From CALAED01 sp937891035 (GTDB taxonomy: Bacteria > Actinomycetota > Actinomycetes > Streptosporangiales > Streptosporangiaceae): a stretch of DNA of 10,751 nt. The position numbers were made by a program, and so were the translations under genes. Below, piece by piece: positions 5,778 to 10,751 of the stretch; the stretch's first letter is position 1; each line of letters starts with the position of its first letter. The stretch lies in the NCBI GenBank assembly GCA_035642125.1, contig DASQSZ010000105.1, positions 1-10,751 on the forward strand, read 5' to 3'. The notes under the pieces are model-generated. The model was not told where the DNA came from, ran no database searches, and saw only the letters and a program-made list of their open reading frames with translations.

Positions 5778-6350
5778 ATGGCCAACGCGTTGATCATTGT
5801 GGACGTGCAGAACGACTTCTGCGAGGGCGGGTCGCTGCCCGTCGGCGGCGGCGCCGAGGTCGCTTCGGCGATCTCCGACCACGTGCTGCGTGGCGACTAC
5901 GCGCACATGCTGGCGACCCGCGATTATCACATCGATCCCGGCGGGCACTTCTCAACCGAGCCCGACTACGTCGACACCTGGCCGGCGCACTGTGTGGTCG
6001 GCACGCCGGGCGCCGAGTTCCACCCCAACCTCGATCTGTCCGCCGTCGAAAAGGTGTTCAGCAAGGGCGAGCGGGCGGCTGCCTACAGCGGCTTCGAGGG
6101 GGTCACCGACGAGGACGTCTCCTTGACCGAGTGGCTGCGGGACCACGACGTGGACGCGGTCGACGTGGTCGGCATCGCCACCGACCACTGCGTTCGGGCG
6201 ACCGCCCTCGACGCGGCCGCCGCCGGGTTCACCACGCGGGTGCTGCTCGAGCTGACCGCGGGGGTGGCGCGGGAGACCACCGACCGCGCGCTCACCCGGC
6301 TGCGCGCCGCTGGGGTCGAGCTGGCCGGCACGCCCGTGGTACGCGGCTGA
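5778..6350 (+). CDS. pncA: Nicotinamidase
   Basis: This cysteine hydrolase of 190 residues turns nicotinamide into nicotinate, the substrate of PncB next to it. The catalytic triad is Asp9, Lys96 and Cys138 (VDVQNDF, SKGERAAAY, GIATDHCVRAT), with metal ligands Asp49, His51, His57 and His71. Lys96, Cys138 and the metal positions have the same numbers as in M. tuberculosis PncA, the pyrazinamide-activating enzyme, so it would be expected to act on pyrazinamide too (inference). The start is ATG at 5778 with GAGGAGGG before it. A -10-like TAGCGT at 5732-5737 and an in-frame GTG at 5742 hint at an extra promoter and a possible 12-residue longer form, but the family N-terminus favours 5778. The last base is shared with the gntK start. 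Confidence 0.95.
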   Translation: MANALIIVDVQNDFCEGGSLPVGGGAEVASAISDHVLRGDYAHMLATRDYHIDPGGHFSTEPDYVDTWPAHCVVGTPGAEFHPNLDLSAVEKVFSKGERAAAYSGFEGVTDEDVSLTEWLRDHDVDAVDVVGIATDHCVRATALDAAAAGFTTRVLLELTAGVARETTDRALTRLRAAGVELAGTPVVRG

Positions 6351-6835
6351 TGATCATAGTCGTGATGGGGGTGTCCGGCAGCGGCAAGACCACCGTGGGC
6401 GAGTTGCTCGCCGACCGGCTGGGCTGGGAGTTCGCCGACGCCGACGACTTCCACCCCCCGGCCAACGTGGCCAAGATGCACGCCGGCACGCCGCTGACCG
6501 ACGCCGACCGCGTGGCCTGGCTGCGCGCGATCGCCGGCTGGATCGACGAGCACATCGCGGCCGGCAAGGACGGCGTGGTGACGTGTTCCGCGCTGAAGCG
6601 GGCCTACCGGGAGTTGCTCCGGCGCCCCGAGGCTCAGTTGGTCTACCTGGACGGCGACCGCGAGCTGATCGCCCGGCGGATGTCGGCGCGGCGGGGTCAT
6701 TTCTTCCCCGCGGCGCTGCTGGACAGCCAGTTTCGCGACCTCGAACCTCCCGGGCCCGACGAAGGGGCCCACACCGTCTCGATCGCCGGGACGCCAGAGC
6801 AGATCGTGGAGCAGATCACGGAGCTGCTTGGGTGA
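6350..6835 (+). CDS. gntK: Gluconokinase
   Basis: This P-loop kinase of 161 residues phosphorylates D-gluconate to 6-phosphogluconate for the pentose phosphate or Entner-Doudoroff route. The Walker A motif GVSGSGKT is at 7-14. Family marks are ADADDFHPPANVAKM, TPLTDADRVAWL, VVTCSALKRAYRELLR, and GHFFPAALLDSQFRDLEPP near the C-terminus. The ATG at 6350 overlaps the pncA stop by one base (TGATG), so the two are translationally coupled, although NAD salvage and gluconate use are not linked in an obvious way. Its stop is three bases from the stop of the convergent membrane-protein gene. The length is typical of the family. Confidence 0.95.
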   Translation: MIIVVMGVSGSGKTTVGELLADRLGWEFADADDFHPPANVAKMHAGTPLTDADRVAWLRAIAGWIDEHIAAGKDGVVTCSALKRAYRELLRRPEAQLVYLDGDRELIARRMSARRGHFFPAALLDSQFRDLEPPGPDEGAHTVSIAGTPEQIVEQITELLG

Positions 6836-6838
6836 CCG

Positions 6839-7306
6839 TCACTCGCTTGGGCCGGCCAGCAGCGTCAGCATCACCAGCACGAAAGTCGCCGCACCGGCCA
6901 TGACGTGCGCCGTCGCCGACCAGATGGGGAACAACGGGCCGGTGAAACCGGTGGGGGCGTGACGCCCGGGCACGTGCCGCCAGCGGTCCACGATGCCGAA
7001 TCCGATGATCAAGACGACGACCAGCAGCCCGGCGCTGACGTAGGCGAGCTCGTCCCGGTCGATGAGCGCGTACAGCAGCCACAGCGTCAGGCCGCAGCCC
7101 GCGAAGGTGATGTGCAGCAGCACCAGGACGGCTCTGGGTCGCAGCGCCCGCCGCGACCGGGCCCGCCGCCCCGGCGTCAGATGCCGGCGGAGCCGCCGCC
7201 ACAGCAGGTAGGCGCGCCCGCGGAACAGCAGGTTCACGCCGAACAGCTCGGTGGCGGTCCACGCCACCAGCGCGCTAATGATCAACTCATGGGTGGAAAC
7301 CCCCAC
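6839..7306 (-). CDS. Small integral membrane protein of unknown function
   Basis: The product has 155 residues and three to four probable membrane segments: about 7-28 (weaker, LIISALVAWTATELFGVNLLF), 58-82 (LVLLHITFAGCGLTLWLLYAL), 88-108 (YVSAGLLVVVLIIGFGIVD) and 127-150 (AHVMAGAATFVLVMLTLLAG). A strongly basic cytoplasmic loop (WRRLRRHLTPGRRARSRRALR) lies between the first and second. His6, His66 and His133 are near or in membrane segments and could bind a cofactor, but I see no known heme motif. The start is GTG at 7306 with GGAGGGG nine bases upstream. It follows the helicase gene on the same strand after 104 bases. I do not recognise the family. Confidence 0.7.
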   Translation of the reverse strand: MGVSTHELIISALVAWTATELFGVNLLFRGRAYLLWRRLRRHLTPGRRARSRRALRPRAVLVLLHITFAGCGLTLWLLYALIDRDELAYVSAGLLVVVLIIGFGIVDRWRHVPGRHAPTGFTGPLFPIWSATAHVMAGAATFVLVMLTLLAGPSE

Positions 7307-7410
7307 CGGCGTCAGTCCCCTCCGCCGTTTATCCGATCGGCCTCCGTGGCCGCACGGAAGATTAGTGAAGGGCTCGATCAGCCGGGGTTAACTGTCACAT
7401 TTCGGTCTTG
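7307..7410 (-). promoter_or_regulatory. Gap between helicase and membrane-protein genes, possible promoter
   Basis: The stretch around 7387-7440 is clearly less GC-rich than its surroundings. On the reverse strand TAATCT at 7364-7359 is a TANNNT match about 52 bases before the GTG of the membrane-protein gene, which would leave a leader with its own ribosome site. No good -35 is visible. No terminator stem for the helicase is evident. Confidence 0.25.
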
Positions 7411-9165
7411 TTATTTCCGGCTATTTGCCCATTCGCGGATCTTTTCGATCCGATTGCGTAGATCTTCACTGGAGGCCTGGGCGGCCGGCGGGCCGCCGCA
7501 GACGCGCCGTAGCTCCGCGTGGATGGCGCCGTGCGGCTGGCCCGTATGGTGGTGCCAGGCGCCCACCAGACCGTTGAGCTCGCGGCGCAGCGCATGCCGA
7601 TCCGCGGCGGCGAGCGGCGGCTCGGCCGCCGGGGCCGACTCGGCGGCCCGCTTTTTCTGGGCGGCCAGCTGATCGGCCTGGCGCTTGCGCAGCAGCGCGG
7701 TCACCTGCTCGGGCTCGAGCAGGCCGGGAATGCCCAGAAAGTCTTCCTCCTCGACCGATCCGGGGGCGGCCTGCATGCCGAACTCGCCGCCGTCGTAGAC
7801 CACCCGGTCGAAGCGCGCCGACGCCTCGACGGTCTCGAACGGCACCTCTTCGCCGACGTCTGGGCTGTCGTGCCGCCGGTTGGCCTCGGCGAGCAACTCG
7901 TCGTCGAGCCCGTCCTCGCGGACCGGACGGTCGAGCACATGGTCGCGCTCGGCCTCCATGTCGGCGGCGTGGCCCATGAGCGTCGGCACCGAGGGCAGGA
8001 AGACCGAAGCGGTCTCGCCGCGCCGCCTGGCCCGGACGAACCGGCCGACGGCCTGCGCGAAGAACAGCGGGGTCGAGGTGCTCGTCGCGTAGACGCCGAC
8101 CGCCAGCCGCGGGATGTCGACGCCTTCGGAGACCATGCGCACCGCGACCATCCAGCGATCGTCGCTCTCGGTGAACTGCTTGATCTTGCGGCTCGCCGCC
8201 GGGTCGTCGGACAGCACGACCGTGGCGCTGCGACCGGTCACACCCTTGATGATCTTGGCGTACGCCCTGGCCGTGTCGTGGTCGGTGGCGATGATCAAGC
8301 CGCCGGCGTCGGGCATGGCCCGCCGGATCTCGCCGAGCCGCCGATCGGCGGCCGCGATCACCTGGCGCATCCAGTCGCCCTTGGGGTCGAGGGCCGCCCG
8401 CCACGCCTGCGCCGTTTGATCCTGCGTGAGCGGCTCGCCGAGGGTCGCCGTAAGCTCGTCACCGGTCCGCGTCCGCCAGCGCATCTCCCCCGCGTACGCC
8501 AGGAAGATCACTGGCCGGACCACGCCGTCGGCCAGCGCCGGGCCGTAGCCGTAGGTGTAGTCGGCCCGGCTGCGCCGCACGCCGTCAGGGCCCTCCTCGT
8601 AGGCGACGAACGGAATCGGGTTGACGTCGGTGCGAAAGGGCGTGCCGCTGAGCGCCAGCCGGCGGGCCGCCGGGTCGAAGGCCTCCCTGATCGCCTCGCC
8701 CCAGGACAGGCCGTCGCCGGCGTGGTGCACCTCGTCGAGCACGACCAGCGTCTTGCGGTTTTCCGTGCGGCCGCGGTGCAGCGCCGGATGCGCGGCCACC
8801 TGGGCGTAGGTGACCGCGACCCCGATGAAGTCCTTCGCGGTGCGGCCCTGGGAGTTTTTGAACTCCGAGTCGATTTTGATGCCGACCCTGGCCGCCGACT
8901 CGGCCCACTGCCGCTTCAGATGCTCGGTGGGGCACACCACGGTGAGCGCGGCGACCACCCGGCGCTCAAGCAACTCGCGGGCGAGCCGTAGCGCGAAGGT
9001 GGTCTTGCCGGCGCCCGGCGTCGCCACGGCGAGGAAATCGCGCGGCTCGGTGCGGAAGTAGACCTCAAGCGCCTGCTGCTGCCAGGCGCGCAACGAGGCG
9101 GCGGTGCCCCATGCGGCGCGGTCGGGGAGGGCGGGCGGCGTCGAGGAAGCGGCGAACGTACTCAC
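7411..9165 (-). CDS. DEAD/DEAH-box superfamily 2 helicase
   Basis: The 584-residue protein has a complete SF2 helicase core. In order: motif I ATPGAGKTT at about 48-56, PTEHLK at 79-84, DEVHH (motif II) at 144-148, SGTPFR (motif III) at 173-178, VSEGVDIPRL (motif V) near 345-354 and QAVGRFVRA (motif VI) at 371-379. The layout resembles the XPB/UvrB-like restriction-type SF2 group, and it is a widespread actinobacterial protein. The C-terminal 100 residues are charged and helical and end with a conserved AWHHHTGQPHGAIHAELRR patch, which may bind a partner or nucleic acid. I chose GTG at 9165, because TACTCT at 9180-9175 and the lack of a ribosome site suggest a near-leaderless start; TTG at 9174 would add three residues. 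The substrate is unknown. Confidence 0.88.
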   Translation of the reverse strand: MSTFAASSTPPALPDRAAWGTAASLRAWQQQALEVYFRTEPRDFLAVATPGAGKTTFALRLARELLERRVVAALTVVCPTEHLKRQWAESAARVGIKIDSEFKNSQGRTAKDFIGVAVTYAQVAAHPALHRGRTENRKTLVVLDEVHHAGDGLSWGEAIREAFDPAARRLALSGTPFRTDVNPIPFVAYEEGPDGVRRSRADYTYGYGPALADGVVRPVIFLAYAGEMRWRTRTGDELTATLGEPLTQDQTAQAWRAALDPKGDWMRQVIAAADRRLGEIRRAMPDAGGLIIATDHDTARAYAKIIKGVTGRSATVVLSDDPAASRKIKQFTESDDRWMVAVRMVSEGVDIPRLAVGVYATSTSTPLFFAQAVGRFVRARRRGETASVFLPSVPTLMGHAADMEAERDHVLDRPVREDGLDDELLAEANRRHDSPDVGEEVPFETVEASARFDRVVYDGGEFGMQAAPGSVEEEDFLGIPGLLEPEQVTALLRKRQADQLAAQKKRAAESAPAAEPPLAAADRHALRRELNGLVGAWHHHTGQPHGAIHAELRRVCGGPPAAQASSEDLRNRIEKIREWANSRK

Positions 9166-9174
9166 GGTTGGCAA

Positions 9175-9180
9175 AGAGTA
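9175..9180 (-). promoter_or_regulatory. -10 box of the helicase gene
   Basis: The reverse strand reads TACTCT, nine bases before the GTG at 9165. The expected transcript start is about three bases upstream of the GTG, so the message would be almost leaderless. No -35 match is visible. Confidence 0.4.
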
Positions 9181-9334
9181 CCGAGCCCGGCCGACAGAAC
9201 GGCGGCGTTCGGCGTGTCGCCAGCCCTGTCGCCCGGCGGCACGCAGCCGTTCTCGAAGGTGTGCGGCAGACCGAGCCCGCCCCGAACGACGTGCGGCGCG
9301 CCACGGGCAGCCGCGTCAGTGGTGGCTGATCAGG

Positions 9335-9589
9335 TTATTCGCCGGGGGCCATGGACTCGAAGATCTCTTTGCACTGTGGGCACACGGGATATTTCTTTGG
9401 GTCACGGTTCGGTACCCAAACCTTGCCACACAACGCGATCACCGGAGTGCCGCTCACGGCGCTCTCCATGATCTTGTCCTTGTCGGCGTAGTGGGCGAAT
9501 CGCTCGTGATCGCCGTCGCCGTGCGACACATCCGGCCGGGTATCGCTCTCGGGAACGGTCGTGGGCGAAGAAAACGTCGTGGGACTCAC
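9335..9589 (-). CDS. DUF3039 family small protein, probable zinc binder
   Basis: The product has 84 residues. The conserved DUF3039 core runs from about 25 to 79: GDHERFAHYADKDKIMES, then TPVIALCGKVWVPNRDPKKY, then PVCPQCKEIFE. Cys54, Cys70 and Cys73, with His28 or His33, could form one zinc site, a knuckle like that in small transcription-linked proteins, but this is inference. Residues 1-22 are a Ser/Thr/Pro-rich tail. The GTG at 9589 was chosen because TAGACT lies seven bases upstream, in leaderless layout, and there is no ribosome site; the frame is open 21 codons further into an 11-bp repeat array, which looks like noise. It lies between yqgE and the helicase gene, all on the same strand. 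Its function is unknown. Confidence 0.85.
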   Translation of the reverse strand: MSPTTFSSPTTVPESDTRPDVSHGDGDHERFAHYADKDKIMESAVSGTPVIALCGKVWVPNRDPKKYPVCPQCKEIFESMAPGE

Positions 9590-9596
9590 CGGACTC

Positions 9597-9602
9597 AGTC
9601 TA
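9597..9602 (-). promoter_or_regulatory. -10 box of the DUF3039 gene, leaderless layout
   Basis: The reverse strand reads TAGACT, seven bases, then GTG at 9589. The 11-bp repeats begin about seven bases upstream of this box, where a -35 hexamer would be, and no TTGACA is present. Confidence 0.45.
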
Positions 9603-9608
9603 GTGGCC

Positions 9609-9685
9609 GGTCGGACCATGGCCGGACCACGACCAGGCCACGACCGGACCATGACCGGACCACGACGGCCCAGATCGGACCGCGA
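9609..9685. repeat. 11-bp tandem repeats upstream of the DUF3039 gene
   Basis: Five consecutive 11-bp units are seen at 9609, 9620, 9631, 9642 and 9653, with consensus GRCCGGACCAY; units four and five differ only in the last base. Two more degenerate units (9664 and 9675) follow, up to the yqgE stop region. The period is close to one DNA turn, so equal faces of the helix are repeated. The array fills the gap between yqgE and the DUF3039 -10 box. Confidence 0.65.
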
Positions 9686-9696
9686 TCGCCCGGCGC

Positions 9697-10272
9697 CTAG
9701 TTAAGGCTCGGATCGTCCGGGAACGTGGCGACGATCGCCAACTCACCGCCCTGCCGGCGAAGCACCTTGCGCCACAGGTGCTCTGGATCGTCGATAAAGA
9801 CGTCGTGCGGCTCGCCGGGCAGCACGAACCAGGCGCCTTCCTCGATCTCTGACCGGAGCTGGCCAGCCCCCCAGCCCGCGTAACCGGCGAAGACCCGAAG
9901 CTCGGTCACCTCGGCCGCCAGCACCTCCGGCGGGGCGTCCAGATCGACCAGGCCGAGCCGCGACACGGCGGGGATCCCATCGAGCGCCCGCCACCCGAGC
10001 GGATCGTCGGAACCCGGTACCCGAGCCAGCGCCAGCGCGCTGTCCAGCGCGACGGGGCCGCCCTGGAACACCACGGACGGACCGGTGACCAGCGTCGCCC
10101 ACGGCGGCAGCACCCGGTCGACCGGTACCTCGGTCGGCCGGTTGAGCACAACACCGAGCGTCCCCTCCCCCGGATCGTGCTCGACCACGAGCACGACGCC
10201 ACGCCGGAAGTTCGGGTCGTCGAGCAGCGGCGTGGCGACGAGGAGGCGACCTACAACGATGCCGTCTTCCAT
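9697..10272 (-). CDS. YqgE/AlgH family protein
   Basis: The product has 191 residues and belongs to the YqgE/AlgH (DUF179) family, a conserved fold of uncertain biochemical role once tied to alginate regulation in Pseudomonas. It shows the family pattern throughout: GRLLVATPLLDDPNFRRGVV near residue 8, GTLGVVLNRPT, VVFQGGPVALDSAL, RVFAGYAGWGAGQLRSEI, GAWFVLPGEP and the C-terminal LRRQGGELAIVATFPDDPSLN. The start is ATG at 10272, matching family N-termini, but its upstream GGAG is only two bases away. GTG at 10308 would add 12 residues and is a real alternative. It is divergent from the Thr/Pro-rich gene and precedes the DUF3039 gene on the same strand. Confidence 0.93.
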   Translation of the reverse strand: MEDGIVVGRLLVATPLLDDPNFRRGVVLVVEHDPGEGTLGVVLNRPTEVPVDRVLPPWATLVTGPSVVFQGGPVALDSALALARVPGSDDPLGWRALDGIPAVSRLGLVDLDAPPEVLAAEVTELRVFAGYAGWGAGQLRSEIEEGAWFVLPGEPHDVFIDDPEHLWRKVLRRQGGELAIVATFPDDPSLN

Positions 10273-10310
10273 GGCTCCATCATGCGGGTTCCGAACGGGC
10301 CCTGACACTC

Positions 10311-10352
10311 ACCCCACAGAGTTGGACTGTTACTCGGTCCTGTCTCTGGGGT
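10311..10352. promoter_or_regulatory. 42-base imperfect dyad between yqgE and the divergent gene
   Basis: ACCCC (10311-10315) pairs with GGGGT (10348-10352), AGAG (10318-10321) with CTCT (10344-10347), and GGAC (10324-10327) with GTCC (10337-10340): 13 pairs around a nine-base loop, with small bulges. Since the flanking genes diverge, an operator is more likely than a terminator; it could also be a leader hairpin for yqgE. Confidence 0.35.
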
Positions 10353-10443
10353 AATCGGCACAATACGGCGTCAAGTAAAGAATGATCTAGGCTTGGCTGG
10401 TGCGCCGTTGACACGTTGACGAGTCGGCGAGGAGAGGGACGCG

Positions 10444-10751
10444 ATGCAATGGTCCAGGTTCGTCATCGCGGCCGTGTTCTTCGTCTTGGGCGCCGGCATC
10501 GCGATCCCGGCGCTGCTCCAGTCGAACGACACGCCGTCCCCGGCCGCGAGCGCGCCGACCACGAGCGCGCCGGCCACGAACGGCCCGCGGACGCCGAACG
10601 GGACCCTCTCACCGGCCCGTAACGGCACTCCCACCCCGGCGACGCAGACGCCGACGCAAACGGCGACGGCGTCCGGGCGGGCCCGCACCCCCACCTCGAC
10701 CCCCACCGCTCGGCCGACGCCCACTCGGCCGAGCCCCACGCCGACCGCGAC
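10444..10751 (+). CDS. Membrane-anchored or secreted Thr/Pro-rich protein, N-terminal part
   Basis: ATG at 10444 follows GGAGAGGGA by five bases, a strong ribosome site, and the frame stays open to the window end (102 codons). Residues 1-5 are short and weakly basic (MQWSR), and 6-25 are a hydrophobic segment (FVIAAVFFVLGAGIAIPALL) that acts as a signal anchor or signal peptide; no lipobox is seen. From residue 29 on, the chain is almost only Ser, Thr, Pro, Ala, with Arg, Asn and Gly, including repeated TPT and ARPTPTRP motifs, so it is an extended, possibly O-glycosylated wall-spanning linker. The functional domain must lie beyond the window. Possible promoter parts upstream are TAGGCT at 10388-10393 and a doubled GTTGAC at 10407 and 10415. 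The antisense frame here is a shadow. Confidence 0.75.
   Translation, partial: MQWSRFVIAAVFFVLGAGIAIPALLQSNDTPSPAASAPTTSAPATNGPRTPNGTLSPARNGTPTPATQTPTQTATASGRARTPTSTPTARPTPTRPSPTPTA

Noticed and set aside
4361..5797. 478-codon minus-strand frame opposite pncB
   Set aside because: Arg/Gly/Ala-rich shadow of high-GC coding DNA; the plus strand encodes a full nicotinate phosphoribosyltransferase.
7519..8991. 490-codon plus-strand frame opposite the helicase gene
   Set aside because: Shadow frame with biased residue content; the opposite strand has all SF2 helicase motifs.
7411..9165. Helicase as part of a defence or restriction system
   Set aside because: No methyltransferase, nuclease, specificity subunit or other defence gene lies nearby; neighbours are conserved housekeeping genes.
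9181..9334. Small RNA or gene in the gap between the helicase and DUF3039 genes
   Set aside because: No frame with coding bias, no tRNA-like fold and only weak 4-5 bp stems were found.
10371..10739. Minus-strand frame rich in Gly-Val repeats at the right end
   Set aside because: The Gly-Val pattern is the antisense of Thr/Pro codons; the plus frame has a ribosome site and a signal segment.

Overview
This is a window of chromosomal DNA from a high-GC actinomycete. The evidence is strong GC bias at third codon positions, frequent GTG and TTG starts, and the conserved order clpS, DUF2017, mec, cysO, cysM with pncB divergent from clpS, as in Mycobacterium tuberculosis around Rv1330c-Rv1336. Many genes have a TANNNT -10 box 6-7 bases before an RTG start, which suggests leaderless mRNAs. 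The genus cannot be fixed by eye. There is no sign of phage, insertion sequence, CRISPR or rRNA/tRNA genes. It is mostly housekeeping DNA with a few odd regulatory stretches.

Layout. 1-69 is the start of a minus-strand thioesterase-like gene, cut by the window edge. 258-1394 (+) encodes a DUF3825 protein with a long Pro/Ala/Gln-rich N-terminus, convergent with cysM. On the minus strand, read from right to left: clpS (4288-3989), a DUF2017 gene (3988-3461), mec (3357-2932), a previously unlabelled 36-codon leaderless small ORF with two Cys codons (2865-2755), cysO (2653-2381) and cysM (2378-1431). On the plus strand pncB (4403-5707), pncA (5778-6350) and gntK (6350-6835) follow one another closely. 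Back on the minus strand: a small membrane protein (7306-6839), an SF2 DEAD/DEAH helicase (9165-7411), a DUF3039 protein (9589-9335) and YqgE (10272-9697). From 10444 a plus-strand gene for an exported or membrane-anchored Thr/Pro-rich protein runs off the window.

How the genes work together. CysM, CysO and Mec form the O-phosphoserine / sulfur-carrier route to cysteine: CysM joins phosphoserine to thiocarboxylated CysO, and Mec releases cysteine. ClpS is the N-degron adaptor for Clp protease. PncA and PncB form the salvage path nicotinamide to nicotinate to NaMN. GntK phosphorylates gluconate. The helicase, DUF3039, DUF3825 and membrane proteins have no assigned role that I can support.

The most notable points are the cysteine-codon small ORF followed by overlapping inverted repeats ahead of cysO, which looks like a translation-coupled attenuator, and a set of five 11-bp tandem repeats placed directly upstream of the DUF3039 -10 box.
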